Shown one piece after another: positions 50,435-60,060 of a stretch of DNA of 64,000 nt. Every line of letters starts with the position of its first letter. The first letter of the stretch is position 1. The notes beneath the pieces are model-generated. The model searched no databases and was not told the DNA's origin. It saw only the letters and a list, made by a program, of their open reading frames with translations. The stretch is from contig JAUNNI010000007.1 in the NCBI GenBank assembly GCA_030531555.1, forward strand, positions 1 to 64,000. Direction: 5' to 3'. The DNA comes from Eubacteriales bacterium (GTDB lineage Bacteria > Bacillota > Clostridia > Lachnospirales > Lachnospiraceae). The position numbers and the translations under genes were made by a program.

Positions 50435-50893
50435 TTATGAAACAACCTCAATGATACTTTTAATCTCACGGATTACTTCTTCCACCATGGAAAGGTCTTT
50501 AATCACGCACATGATGGTATCATCGCCGGCAATACATCCAACGATTCCATCGATGGAAATATTGTCGATGGCTGTAGCACATGCCATAGCCATCCCTGTA
50601 ACCGTTTTAATTACAAGGATATTCATGGCTGCTTCCATGGATAAGATTGCTTCAGATAATACTCTTCGGTATTTATTCGATACATGAGGATTATTTATGG
50701 ACATAGGGGCGTATTTTTGACGCCCATTGGACCCGCTGACTTTCGTGAGATTCAGCTCTCGAATATCGCGGGATATGGTTCCCTGAGTTGTGGAAAAACC
50801 GGCTTCCTGTAAACGTTTTGCCAATTCTTCCTGTGTTTCTATGTTATAATTCTGGATTAATTCCAGAATCACTGCCTGACGCTTTTTCTTCAT
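50435..50893 (-). CDS. argR: Arginine repressor ArgR
   Basis: 152-residue hexameric regulator of arginine genes. N-terminal winged helix with TQGTISRDIRELNLTKV as recognition region and a C-terminal arginine-binding domain (GMAMACATAIDNI, GIVGCIAGDDTIMCV with the conserved Asp-Asp). Standard position between nadK (13 bases before) and recN. Confidence 0.95.
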   Translation of the reverse strand: MKKKRQAVILELIQNYNIETQEELAKRLQEAGFSTTQGTISRDIRELNLTKVSGSNGRQKYAPMSINNPHVSNKYRRVLSEAILSMEAAMNILVIKTVTGMAMACATAIDNISIDGIVGCIAGDDTIMCVIKDLSMVEEVIREIKSIIEVVS

Positions 50894-50906
50894 TTTATCT
50901 CCCTGC

Positions 50907-51749
50907 TCAAAGCATTTTATCTCTTAAAATTTTTGCAAAACTTACTTTGGTCATCTTGATAAATGGAGTGACCTCCTCCGCCTTGTATACATGAATTTCA
51001 TCGCCTGGATAAAGTTCCAATCCCAAACGACCATCATAGATGATAATTGGGTTAATAGTTTCTCTTCCAGAAGACTGTCCCATCATTCGAATGGTAATGA
51101 CATCATCCTTTGCCAATACAACACTTCTGGTTGTTAAGGAATGTGGACAGATTGGAGTAACCACGAAATTTTTACAGGTAGGATTGATGATCGGGCCACC
51201 TGCTGCCAGATTGTATGCTGTGGATCCTGTTGGAGTACATATAATCAATCCATCGGCATAATAGCTTTCAATCTCTGTCTCATTTATGGCAATACTCAGA
51301 CCGATCACACTATTATATCCACTTTTGGAAAGAACAATATCATTCAGCGCATGATAGGACTCTACACGCGCTCCATCACGAAATACTTCACAAGAAAGCA
51401 TGGTTCGATTTTCAATCTGATAATTATCGGCAATTAATCGATCCAAGGTCTGATGAATATCCTTGACATTCACCTCAGCCAAAAATCCCAAGGTTCCAAG
51501 GTTGATACCAAGAATCGGGATATTTTTTCCGATGATCTTGGTAGCTGCATTAAGAATCGTACCATCTCCTCCAATTACAAGGATACATTCTGTATCATCT
51601 GGAACATCCAGAGGTTTCAGTTTATTTTTGGTATATTCATTATGCACGTAACAAATGGCTCCGGCATCTTGTAAATGCTGACGTATCACATTGGTAATCG
51701 ATAAATCTTTATCTTTTTCTTTATTGGTGATTACTAAAAAATGCTTCAT
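50907..51749 (-). CDS. nadK: NAD kinase
   Basis: 280 residues; makes NADP from NAD with ATP or polyphosphate. The GGDGTILNAATKI motif (catalytic Asp), NLGTLGFLAEV, the NE/D motif region and TPTGSTAYNLAAGGPI are all present. Located between tlyA (4 bases before) and argR in the usual Firmicute block. Confidence 0.95.
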   Translation of the reverse strand: MKHFLVITNKEKDKDLSITNVIRQHLQDAGAICYVHNEYTKNKLKPLDVPDDTECILVIGGDGTILNAATKIIGKNIPILGINLGTLGFLAEVNVKDIHQTLDRLIADNYQIENRTMLSCEVFRDGARVESYHALNDIVLSKSGYNSVIGLSIAINETEIESYYADGLIICTPTGSTAYNLAAGGPIINPTCKNFVVTPICPHSLTTRSVVLAKDDVITIRMMGQSSGRETINPIIIYDGRLGLELYPGDEIHVYKAEEVTPFIKMTKVSFAKILRDKML

Positions 51750-51753
51750 ATTC

Positions 51754-52566
51754 TTAATTGTGAGCTAAGGCATTATGGGAAGCAGCTACCACCGTTGGAA
51801 TCATTTCTTTTCCAAACGCATTTGGCTCTTCCTTTTTCAAAAGATGAAGAAGGTACTCTATATTACCTTCCGGCCCTTTGATTGGTGAGAAATCCAGATG
51901 TTTTAAAGAAAAACCGATAGAAGTGGCAAAATCCATTACCATCTCGATAACTTCCTCATGAACCTTAGTATCTCTTACAACTCCTTTTTTTCCTACTTTG
52001 TCTCTTCCAGCTTCAAATTGCGGTTTGATCAGGCACACAACCTGTCCACCTTCTTTTAAGCAATCCCTTACCGGAACTAAGATTTTTGTCAAAGAGATAA
52101 AGGAGACGTCAATGGAGATAAAATCTACCAATTCTCCAATATCTTCTGGAGTTACATAGCGCATGTTCGTTTTTTCCATACAAACTACTCGCTCATCATT
52201 GCGAAGCTTCCAATCCAGCTGCCCACGACCAACGTCAATGGAATAAACTTTCTTTGCACCATTTTGCAGCATACAGTCTGTAAAACCACCTGTCGAAGCA
52301 CCAACATCCATGCAAGTTGCTCCCTCAAGAGAAAAACCAAATTGTTCTACTGCTTTTTCTAATTTTAAGCCACCGCGACTCACGTAACGAAGAGTATTTC
52401 CCTTAATTTCGATGGTCTTGGCTGCTTTTTCGTCAAATGTGGTACCGGCTTTGTCCTCTCTTTGTCCATTGACAAAGACAACACCGGACATGATCATGGC
52501 CTTTGCTTTTTCACGAGAAGTGGCAAGACCCTGTTCTACAAGTAATATATCTAAACGTTGTTTCAT
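51754..52566 (-). CDS. tlyA: TlyA-family RNA 2'-O-methyltransferase (S4 and FtsJ domains)
   Basis: 270 residues: S4 RNA-binding domain (1-60; RLDILLVEQGLATSREKAKAM) followed by an FtsJ-like SAM-dependent methyltransferase domain with DVGASTGGFTDCMLQNGA. In other bacteria TlyA methylates ribosomal RNA; the family is also annotated as hemolysin. Overlaps the end of dxs by 4 bases. Confidence 0.93.
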   Translation of the reverse strand: MKQRLDILLVEQGLATSREKAKAMIMSGVVFVNGQREDKAGTTFDEKAAKTIEIKGNTLRYVSRGGLKLEKAVEQFGFSLEGATCMDVGASTGGFTDCMLQNGAKKVYSIDVGRGQLDWKLRNDERVVCMEKTNMRYVTPEDIGELVDFISIDVSFISLTKILVPVRDCLKEGGQVVCLIKPQFEAGRDKVGKKGVVRDTKVHEEVIEMVMDFATSIGFSLKHLDFSPIKGPEGNIEYLLHLLKKEEPNAFGKEMIPTVVAASHNALAHN

Positions 52567-54434
52567 TTTATCCTCTCTAAAATCTTTTCTGCCATAGTTT
52601 CTGCGTCAATTCCATTCCATCTTCTCTGTGTTTCCACGGAAGCATGTTCCACGAAACAATCCGGAATCGCAAAGGATAATAATTTGTTAGAAAAATCATT
52701 TTCATGAAGAAATGTGGAAACCATGGAACCAAATCCACCGGTTTTCATGTTTTCTTCCATGGTAATAATATAATCGTATTTCTCAGCCAAAGAAGCCATC
52801 AATTCTTTGTCCATCGGTTTGATAAACCTGACATTGACAAGTCCTGGATGGATTCCTTCTTCTTTTAAAAGATCCACCGTTTTCAGTGCTTCTTCCATCA
52901 TATTACCCACGCTTAAAATAACAATTTTTTCTCCTTCGGCAATGACTTCACTCTTTCCAAAAGTAATAGGCTCTGTCGCATCAGGAAGGCCCTGAAAAGC
53001 TACACCTCTTGGATATTTCAGTGCAATAGCACCATCATGAATCATGGCATAATCCATCATGGCTTTCAGTTCCCAGCCATTTTTCGGAGCCATGATGGTA
53101 AGATTTGGAACATGAGACAGATAGGAAATATCAAAGGTTCCCTGATGGGTTTCCCCATCTGCTCCGACAAAGCCAGAACGGTCCAGGCAAAAGATTACCG
53201 GTAATTTCTGCATGCAGACATCATGGATGATCTGATCATAGGCACGTTGTAAGAAAGTGGAGTATACTGCTACAACCGGACGAAGTCCATTGGCAGCCAT
53301 ACCGGCTGCACAGGTAACAGCGTATTCTTCCGCGATACCCACATCATAAAAGCGATCTGGAAACTCCGCTTTAAATCGGTTTAATCCGGTTCCGGATGGC
53401 ATGGCCGCAGTGATGGCAACAAGCTCATCATAAGTGACCGCAAGCTCCACAAGATGCTTGGAAAAAACATCAGTATAGCTTTCTTTGCCAGCGGAAGGTG
53501 TATTGCCGGTTTCCAAATCAAAAGATCCGATTCCGTGGAATTTTTCCGGATTTTTCATGGCTGGTCCATAGCCTTTTCCTTTTTTGGTAACCGCATGAAT
53601 CAAAATAGGGCCAGAATGTTTTTTGGCAATCTCGATGGCCTGTAATAAATCCGGAATATTGTGTCCATCCACAGGGCCATAATATGTAATTCCCATATTT
53701 TCAAAAAGCATACCTGGAATCAAAAGATTTTTGATAGAATTCTTTGATTTTCTCAGGGTATTTGTCACACTCTGTCCAACCACTGGAATCTGATTTAAAT
53801 GGGTTTCAACATTATTTTTAAAATCTCCATAGCTTTTTTTCGATCGGATTGCTCCTAAATATCGGCTCATTCCACCCACATTTTTAGCGATGGACATTTC
53901 ATTGTCATTTAAGATAATAATAAAATTTTTCTTCTTTTTTCGGAAAATAGACAGGTTATTTAAGGCCTCAAAAGCCATTCCTCCAGAAAGTGCACCATCG
54001 CCAATCAATGCAACAACCGTCTCATCCCCACCACGATAGTTACGGGCTAAGGCAAGACCTGCCGCTGCAGCGATGGATGTAGAGCTATGGCCGGCACCAA
54101 AAGCATCACAAGGACTTTCTTTTCTTTTTGGGAATCCACAGATTCCATCTTCCTGTCTCAAAGTATGAAACTGATCTTTTCTCCCAGTAAGAATTTTATG
54201 TGTGTAAGACTGATGTCCCACATCGAAAACCAGCTGATCTTTTGGAAAATCCATACATAAATGGAGTGCCATGGTAAGCTCAACCGTACCTAAATTCGAT
54301 GCCAGATGACCACCGGTTTTACTGACATTTTCTAAAAGAAACTGTCGAATCTCTTTGGCTAAAGCTTTATACTGGCTTTCTGGTATTTTTTTAATATCAT
54401 TTGCTTTTTGGATATGATCTAAAAGTTTTCCCAT
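52563..54434 (-). CDS. dxs: 1-deoxy-D-xylulose-5-phosphate synthase
   Basis: 623-residue thiamine-diphosphate enzyme; joins pyruvate and glyceraldehyde 3-phosphate in the first step of the MEP isoprenoid pathway. TPP motif GDGALSGGMAFEALNN (about 150-165), N-terminal DVGHQSYTHKILTGR, and the transketolase middle domain MPSGTGLNRF, IAEEYAVTCAAGMA and LDRSGFVGADGETHQG. Full family length. Followed by tlyA; preceded by the prenyl synthase gene, so two isoprenoid steps are co-transcribed. Confidence 0.96.
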   Translation of the reverse strand: MGKLLDHIQKANDIKKIPESQYKALAKEIRQFLLENVSKTGGHLASNLGTVELTMALHLCMDFPKDQLVFDVGHQSYTHKILTGRKDQFHTLRQEDGICGFPKRKESPCDAFGAGHSSTSIAAAAGLALARNYRGGDETVVALIGDGALSGGMAFEALNNLSIFRKKKKNFIIILNDNEMSIAKNVGGMSRYLGAIRSKKSYGDFKNNVETHLNQIPVVGQSVTNTLRKSKNSIKNLLIPGMLFENMGITYYGPVDGHNIPDLLQAIEIAKKHSGPILIHAVTKKGKGYGPAMKNPEKFHGIGSFDLETGNTPSAGKESYTDVFSKHLVELAVTYDELVAITAAMPSGTGLNRFKAEFPDRFYDVGIAEEYAVTCAAGMAANGLRPVVAVYSTFLQRAYDQIIHDVCMQKLPVIFCLDRSGFVGADGETHQGTFDISYLSHVPNLTIMAPKNGWELKAMMDYAMIHDGAIALKYPRGVAFQGLPDATEPITFGKSEVIAEGEKIVILSVGNMMEEALKTVDLLKEEGIHPGLVNVRFIKPMDKELMASLAEKYDYIITMEENMKTGGFGSMVSTFLHENDFSNKLLSFAIPDCFVEHASVETQRRWNGIDAETMAEKILERIK

Positions 54435-54451
54435 AATTTTATCCTGGTGGT

Positions 54452-55348
54452 CTAGTTTGTTCTACCACTCAAATATAATAATAAATCACGAAGATAGTTG
54501 TTTCTATAAGGCAGTGCATCAAACATATCAATGGCCGCATTGGTGTAGCCTAAGACATCTTTTTTCGCCTGTTCAAAGCCTTTGAGGGAAACATAAGTAT
54601 TCTTATGATTCTTCTCATCACTGCCAATTGGTTTTCCCAGTTCTTCCTGAGTGCTTGTGATGTCAAGAATATCATCCTGAATCTGGAAGGCCAGGCCTAT
54701 TTTTTCTGCAATCGCTTCCACCATAGAAACCTGCTCTTTAGTAGCACCTGCTAAGATCGCACCAATCATCATGGAGCATTCAATTAATGCAGATGTTTTA
54801 TTTTTATGAATAAAAAGAAGCTCATCGAATGAAATCTCATTGTTCTCATCCGCCACATCTGCGGTCTGTCCACCGATCATGCCATAGATCCCTGGTTTGC
54901 TGGTCAGAACTCGAAATGCCTGCACTGTCACAATATCCGAAGAATCTCCACAAAATGCTTTTGTGGCAGTCTCAAATGCATAATTTAATAGGGCATCTCC
55001 CGCTAAGATTGCCATGGCTTCGCCGTATACAATATGGGCCGTAGGACGACCACGACGTAAATCATCATTGTCAAGGGCAGGAAGATCATCATGGATCAAA
55101 GAATAAGTATGAATCATTTCAATCGCTGCCATAAATGGCTCAATGATTTCACGATTTGATCCCCCGAACATGATGTAGGTTTCTTCCATTAGCATAGGGC
55201 GAAGACGTTTTCCCCCAGCATTCATGGTATAGTTCATGGCTGAAAGGACTGGCTTCTGATATCCGGTCTCCTCGGGAAGAAAGTTAGCGATGATGGATTC
55301 AATTCGCTCTGCCTTTTCTTTAATCTGTTTCTTTAAGGATGTTTCCAT
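54452..55348 (-). CDS. ispA: Polyprenyl diphosphate synthase (farnesyl/geranyl type)
   Basis: 298-residue trans-prenyltransferase. First aspartate-rich motif LIHDDLPALDNDDLRRGR and second QIQDDILDIT; GGKRLRPML at the N-terminus. It makes C15 (possibly C20) diphosphates from IPP and DMAPP. CAGGAGGG supports the ATG at 55348, which overlaps the end of xseB by 29 bases. Confidence 0.93.
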   Translation of the reverse strand: METSLKKQIKEKAERIESIIANFLPEETGYQKPVLSAMNYTMNAGGKRLRPMLMEETYIMFGGSNREIIEPFMAAIEMIHTYSLIHDDLPALDNDDLRRGRPTAHIVYGEAMAILAGDALLNYAFETATKAFCGDSSDIVTVQAFRVLTSKPGIYGMIGGQTADVADENNEISFDELLFIHKNKTSALIECSMMIGAILAGATKEQVSMVEAIAEKIGLAFQIQDDILDITSTQEELGKPIGSDEKNHKNTYVSLKGFEQAKKDVLGYTNAAIDMFDALPYRNNYLRDLLLYLSGRTN

Positions 55349-55541
55349 TGTATCCCTCCTGAAGAATGATAATTTCTTTTTCTGTTTTATCGAGAGTGGA
55401 GTGACATTTTTCCAATAACTTCACACCCTTTTTATATAAACTCATGGAATCAGCCAATTTCACATCAGGATCCTCCAAAGATTTGATGATTCCTTCTAAT
55501 TCAAGAAAGGCTTCCTCCATAGAAAAATTCGTTTTTGCCAT
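55320..55541 (-). CDS. xseB: Exodeoxyribonuclease VII small subunit
   Basis: 73 residues; FSMEEAFLELEGIIKSLED and the later LYKKGVKLLEKCHSTL are the helices that bind the large subunit. Starts 7 bases after xseA and overlaps ispA. Expected size. Confidence 0.94.
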   Translation of the reverse strand: MAKTNFSMEEAFLELEGIIKSLEDPDVKLADSMSLYKKGVKLLEKCHSTLDKTEKEIIILQEGYNGNILKETD

Positions 55542-55548
55542 ATTACCT

Positions 55549-56757
55549 TTACTCCTTTTCTTTGATCAGATCCACGGTACGCACCAATGCGCTGCCATCT
55601 TTGAAAATCAGAGAGAACTCTTCTCCCTTTTCTATCTGGCTTACCGAGGAGATTGGAGTGTCATCTTGTTTTTGGGCAAATACATATCCACCCCTCAATC
55701 GCATGGATGGAGAAAGTGAAGTAAGTTTTTGGGCATAAAAATCAAGACTATTTTTTGTAGATTTTATTTTCTCTTGCATCAGGTGATGGATTCGATCTTG
55801 TAAATGAATCAGAGTCTGTTTTTGCTGTGCGACTTGAGTCCCAGGATGATTGGCATCAAGAAGACGTCGAAAAACATCCATTTGATAATGCAGGTTATCA
55901 AAACGATACCGCATCGCATAATCCAAAGAATCTTTATAACGATCCAGGAGCTGCAGGATTTCATAGACATCGGGAATGGCTCTTTCGCATGCCGCTGTCG
56001 GTGTCTCTACCCTTAAATCCGCACAGTAATCGGCGATGGTCATATCCACCTGATGTCCCGTTCCAGAGATGATTGGAGTTTTCGCATCAAATATGGCATC
56101 TGCAACACAACGTTCATTGAAAGCCCAAAGATCTTCTGCACTACCACCACCTCGACCTATGATGATCACATCAACACCAAACCGTTCAAAATACTGAATT
56201 CCGGCAGCAATACTCTTGGCAGCACCTTCTCCCTGTACTTTGGCATTATAAAGGAAAAGCTGCACATAAGGATTTCTCCTGGCTGCTACACTTTTCATAT
56301 CTTCAATGGCTGCACCAGTCAATGCTGTTACAACACCAATTTTTGTCGGGTAAGATGGAATCGGTTTTTTTCTGTCAAAATCAAAATACCCTAATTCATT
56401 TAATTCCTGTTTTAGTTTTTCTAATTTCTGATAAACCAGACCTGCTCCAGCCAGTGTAATCTCCCTGGCATATAACTGATATTTTCCGTCTCGCTCAAAA
56501 ACCGTGATATTTCCACCAACGATGACCATCTGGCCATTTTCCAATGGAAAATCTAATCCTTTCATACGGTCTCTTGAAAATATAAGACAAGATAAAATAC
56601 TCTTTTCATCCTTTAATGTAAAATAGATATGTCCGGAAGAATGATATTTACAGTTGGAAATCTCTCCCTTGATGTAAATCTTTCGTAAAGCATAATCTGA
56701 TTCAAAAATACGATGAATATATGAATTTAACTGAGATACTGAAAAAATATGTTTCAT
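55549..56757 (-). CDS. xseA: Exodeoxyribonuclease VII large subunit
   Basis: 402 residues. N-terminal OB fold (SVSQLNSYIHRIFESD, IYIKGEISNCKYHSSGHIYF), then the catalytic domain with IIIGRGGGSAEDLWAFNE and the C-terminal coiled coil; ends with the MRLRGGYVFAQK motif. Degrades single-stranded DNA into oligonucleotides. Normal length. Separated from nusB by 185 bases with a terminator, so it may have its own promoter. Confidence 0.95.
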   Translation of the reverse strand: MKHIFSVSQLNSYIHRIFESDYALRKIYIKGEISNCKYHSSGHIYFTLKDEKSILSCLIFSRDRMKGLDFPLENGQMVIVGGNITVFERDGKYQLYAREITLAGAGLVYQKLEKLKQELNELGYFDFDRKKPIPSYPTKIGVVTALTGAAIEDMKSVAARRNPYVQLFLYNAKVQGEGAAKSIAAGIQYFERFGVDVIIIGRGGGSAEDLWAFNERCVADAIFDAKTPIISGTGHQVDMTIADYCADLRVETPTAACERAIPDVYEILQLLDRYKDSLDYAMRYRFDNLHYQMDVFRRLLDANHPGTQVAQQKQTLIHLQDRIHHLMQEKIKSTKNSLDFYAQKLTSLSPSMRLRGGYVFAQKQDDTPISSVSQIEKGEEFSLIFKDGSALVRTVDLIKEKE

Positions 56758-56817
56758 TTTTCTCTTTCCATATCATAAAATAAACCTTCGGTAATAAAAA
56801 CTGCCATATGAAAAAAG

Positions 56818-56850
56818 ACGGTGTAAGAGAATCACCGCTTACACCGCCCA
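56818..56850 (-). terminator. Terminator between nusB and xseA
   Basis: On the minus strand GCGGTGTAAG pairs with CTTACACCGT around a loop of about 10 bases, followed by TTTTTT. Upstream of it (56862-56895 region) another perfect hairpin TGACTGC/GCAGTCA with an 8-base loop is present. The DNA 56758-56942 otherwise has no open frame. Confidence 0.75.
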
Positions 56851-56942
56851 TATCTACTTTATCGCCTGACTGCTTGTTCTTGCAGTCATAAGTACGAAAG
56901 GTTCATGACAGTTGTTTAATTATCGCGGTTCATTTGTATATT

Positions 56943-57338
56943 CTATGCTAATTTGGCAAGGACACCATTAATAAAACGTGGGGCTTCCTCACCACCATAA
57001 ATTTTTGCAAGCTCAACAGCCTCGTTGATTGCAACACCTGTTGGAATATCTGCGTCAAAAAGAATCTCGTAAACGGCAAGTCTTAAAATGGCAAGTTCCA
57101 CTTTACCAAGACGACTTAAACGCCATCCTTTACAAATCTCCATGATCTTTTCATCGATTTCCGTAAGATGATCATAGATTGCTTCTGTCTTTTTGCGGAT
57201 ATAATTGATATCTTCTTCCGCCTCTACTCCCTCGAAATATAATTCCGCCTGTTCAGCGACTTCTTCTCTTGTATTAAACTCAATACGGAAAAGTAAAAGA
57301 AAAATAGCTTCTCTTAATTTTCTGCGTGTCATCTTCAT
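56943..57338 (-). CDS. nusB: Transcription antitermination factor NusB
   Basis: 131 residues, all-helical; RRKLREAIFLLLFRIEFNT at the start, then VELAILRLAVYEILFDADIPT and NEAVELAKIYGGEEAPRFIN, the conserved end of NusB. Works with NusE/S10 in rRNA antitermination. CGGAGG before the ATG. Confidence 0.95.
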   Translation of the reverse strand: MKMTRRKLREAIFLLLFRIEFNTREEVAEQAELYFEGVEAEEDINYIRKKTEAIYDHLTEIDEKIMEICKGWRLSRLGKVELAILRLAVYEILFDADIPTGVAINEAVELAKIYGGEEAPRFINGVLAKLA

Positions 57339-57371
57339 GTGTGAACCTCCGTAAAAGTATGTTTGTATGAA

Positions 57372-57740
57372 TTAATCCATCTGGATTCCGGCAATACGGA
57401 TATTAACCTCAGATACAGTTAAACCTGTCATAGTTTCAATGGCATTTTTTACACGTTCCTGCACTTCTGCAGAAATCTTAGAGATATTAACACCATAGGC
57501 AAGTACAAGTTTTAAAACAACTTCCACTTCATCTCCATTAATCTGTACTTTAACGCCTTTTGATAAATTTTTCATACCAAGTTTGCTAACGATCTCATTG
57601 GTAATATTACCATACATTTTGGATACGCCTTCCACTTCAGTAGCAGCAAGCCCTGCAATCACTGCAACAACTTCATCTGCAATCTGAACCTGTCCAACGC
57701 CTTCTATTTCATAAACATTTTTGTTTGTAGTGTTTTCCAT
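57372..57740 (-). CDS. Asp23/Gls24 family envelope stress response protein (YqhY)
   Basis: 122 residues from ATG 57740 (GAAGGAGG upstream; the TTG at 57755 lies inside that ribosome-site region). Motifs GQVQIADEVVAVIAGLAATEVEGV and, at the end, TGLTVSEVNIRIAGI match YqhY, which in B. subtilis is tied to acetyl-CoA carboxylase control. The first motif is split here as QIADEVVAVIAGLAA and VEGVSKMYGN. Placed before nusB as in most Firmicutes, but without the spoIIIA operon that usually precedes it. Confidence 0.93.
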   Translation of the reverse strand: MENTTNKNVYEIEGVGQVQIADEVVAVIAGLAATEVEGVSKMYGNITNEIVSKLGMKNLSKGVKVQINGDEVEVVLKLVLAYGVNISKISAEVQERVKNAIETMTGLTVSEVNIRIAGIQMD

Positions 57741-57835
57741 AGGAACCTCCTTCAATATGTCAGAATTAAAACATTCTTTCTGTCATTATAACAGACACAT
57801 CCCTTAATTTGCAACCGCAAGGACTGTCAGAATTA

Positions 57836-59068
57836 TTACAAATCTACTACGATTCTTTGTGGTTTTCTTTCCATTGGGAAATAAGAATGTTTTTGTAACG
57901 CTTGCATAATCTCTTTTTTGTGCTCTTCACCGAACGCTTCAATGGTAATGGTAAGTTCCACTGCGCTATTTCTATTCACGGAGATGAACTGATTGTGTTC
58001 CAGCTTAATGATATTACCATTACATTCCGCAATGATTTTGGAAACCTGCGTAAGCTGACCAGGAACATCTGGAAGACAAACGGAGATGGTAAAAATACGG
58101 GAACGCTGAATCAGACCATTCTGTACAACGGAAGATAATGTAATGATATCCATATTTCCGCCACTTAAGATGGAAACGATCTTTTTATTCTCCACTGGTA
58201 AATGTTTGAGTGCAGCAACCGTAAGAAGACCGGAATTTTCTACAAATAATTTATGATTCTCCAGAACATCGACAAAAGCTACAATAAGCTCATCATCTTT
58301 GATGGTAATCACAGAGTCAAGATTTTCCTGAAGGTAAGGGAAAATGACTTCTCCTGGTGTCTGTACTGCTGTACCATCAGCGATGGTATTGACACTTGAT
58401 ACTGTGGTAACTTTTCCTGCTTCTAAGGATCGCTGAAGACAGTTTGCTCCAGCTGGCTCAACACCAATAACTTTAATCTTTGGATTAAGCATTTTTGCTA
58501 AAGTAGAAACACCGGTTGCAAGGCCACCGCCACCAACTGGAACTAAAATGATATCAACGGTAGGAAGCTCTTTTACGATCTCCATGGCAATGGAACCCTG
58601 TCCTGTTGCAATATCAAGATCATCAAAAGGATGTACAAATGTGTATCCATGTTCTTCTGCCAGTTCCTTCGCTTTTGCACAGGCTTCATCATAGACAGCA
58701 CCGTGAAGAATGACTTCTGCGCCAAGGGCACGGGTACGATTTACTTTAAGAAGTGGGGTACCTTCCGGCATAACGATGGTCGCTTTTACCCCAAATTCTC
58801 TGGCAGCGTAAGCAACTCCCTGGGCATGATTGCCGGCGGAAGCAGCAATGAGACCTTTTTTTCGATCCTCATCAGAAAGTGTGCTAATCTTATAATAAGC
58901 ACCACGAATTTTATAAGCTCCGGTTAACTGAAGATTTTCTGGTTTTAAATATACCTTATTTCCAGTTCTGGAAGAAAAATAATCACTGTAAATAAGATTG
59001 GTAGGAAGAACTACCCTTTGTATAATATTATAAGCTTCTTCAAAGCTTTCTAAATTAAGCTGATCCAT
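57836..59068 (-). CDS. ilvA: Threonine ammonia-lyase with C-terminal ACT domain
   Basis: 410-residue PLP enzyme that deaminates threonine (and serine) to 2-oxobutyrate. PLP-Lys is in LTGAYKIRGAYYK (about residue 55), the phosphate loop is VPVGGGGLATGVS, and SAGNHAQGVAYAA is typical. Residues about 330-410 form one ACT domain (FTISVCLPDVPGQLTQVSK). The single short ACT places it with the about 400-residue form found in many Clostridia, used in isoleucine synthesis or threonine breakdown. It lies 10 bases after ftsY and is unrelated to the genes around it. Confidence 0.92.
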   Translation of the reverse strand: MDQLNLESFEEAYNIIQRVVLPTNLIYSDYFSSRTGNKVYLKPENLQLTGAYKIRGAYYKISTLSDEDRKKGLIAASAGNHAQGVAYAAREFGVKATIVMPEGTPLLKVNRTRALGAEVILHGAVYDEACAKAKELAEEHGYTFVHPFDDLDIATGQGSIAMEIVKELPTVDIILVPVGGGGLATGVSTLAKMLNPKIKVIGVEPAGANCLQRSLEAGKVTTVSSVNTIADGTAVQTPGEVIFPYLQENLDSVITIKDDELIVAFVDVLENHKLFVENSGLLTVAALKHLPVENKKIVSILSGGNMDIITLSSVVQNGLIQRSRIFTISVCLPDVPGQLTQVSKIIAECNGNIIKLEHNQFISVNRNSAVELTITIEAFGEEHKKEIMQALQKHSYFPMERKPQRIVVDL

Positions 59069-59077
59069 TCTGATCTT

Positions 59078-60025
59078 TTACTCCTCTTCTTCTTTATTAT
59101 CATTTCGCTCAAATAAAGCATTTACAAAGGCATCGGAATCAAATTTCTGAAGGTCTTCGATTTTTTCACCGATTCCAATATATTTTACAGGAATATTCAT
59201 CTCTGCCTGGATTGCAATGGCAATACCACCTTTGGCTGTACCGTCTAATTTTGTAAGAACGATACCGGAAATATCCGTTACTTCTTTGAACTGTCTTGCC
59301 TGCATAAGAGCATTTTGACCGGTTGTACCATCAAGTACAATCAGGGTTTCTAAATATGCTTCCGGAAATTCACGTTCGATGACTCTGCGAATCTTTGAAA
59401 GCTCATTCATAAGGTTTTTCTTATTGTGAAGACGTCCTGCTGTATCGACAAGAAGAACATCTGCCTTTCTGGATTTGGCTGCCTGACAGGCATCATAAAC
59501 AACGGCTGCCGGATCGGATCCCTCCTGCTGTGCAATAATATCTACTCCTGCACGGTTAGACCACTCTGTCAGCTGTTCGATGGCTGCCGCACGGAAAGTA
59601 TCCGCAGCGGCCATAATGACTTTACGATTCTGTGCCTTTAACTGAGCAGCAAGCTTACCGATGGTAGTAGTCTTTCCTACACCATTGACACCAATGACAA
59701 GAACGACAGAAGTCTTCTTTTCATAATCGTAAGCTGTTTCATCCACTGCCATCTGTTCTTTGATAATATCAATCAGAAGATCTCGACACTGTGCCGGTTC
59801 TTTAATACGTTCTTCTTCCACGCGTTCCTGTAAATTTTCAATGATATTCATGGTGGTCTCTACACCAAGGTCGCCCATGATCAGGATTTCTTCTAATTCT
59901 TCATAAAAATCATCATCAATCTTGGAAAATCCATTAAAAATGGAATCAAGACCATTCATAATATTTTTTCTAGTTTTTGTAAGCCCACTTACCAGTCGGC
60001 TAAAAAAGCCTTTCTTTTCTTCCAT
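59078..60025 (-). CDS. ftsY: Signal recognition particle receptor FtsY
   Basis: 315 residues. NG domain of SRP GTPases: G1 IGVNGVGKTTTIGKLA, GVDIIAQQEGSDPAAV, G3 LLVDTAGRLHNKK, G4 LTKLDGTAKGG, and C-terminal KYIGIGEKIEDLQKFD. The N-terminal acidic region is very short, as in many Firmicutes. Co-oriented with smc 35 bases upstream. Confidence 0.96.
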   Translation of the reverse strand: MEEKKGFFSRLVSGLTKTRKNIMNGLDSIFNGFSKIDDDFYEELEEILIMGDLGVETTMNIIENLQERVEEERIKEPAQCRDLLIDIIKEQMAVDETAYDYEKKTSVVLVIGVNGVGKTTTIGKLAAQLKAQNRKVIMAAADTFRAAAIEQLTEWSNRAGVDIIAQQEGSDPAAVVYDACQAAKSRKADVLLVDTAGRLHNKKNLMNELSKIRRVIEREFPEAYLETLIVLDGTTGQNALMQARQFKEVTDISGIVLTKLDGTAKGGIAIAIQAEMNIPVKYIGIGEKIEDLQKFDSDAFVNALFERNDNKEEEE

Positions 60026-60060
60026 AATTCTTCCTTTCTATCTGCTTATAAAAAGCATCT

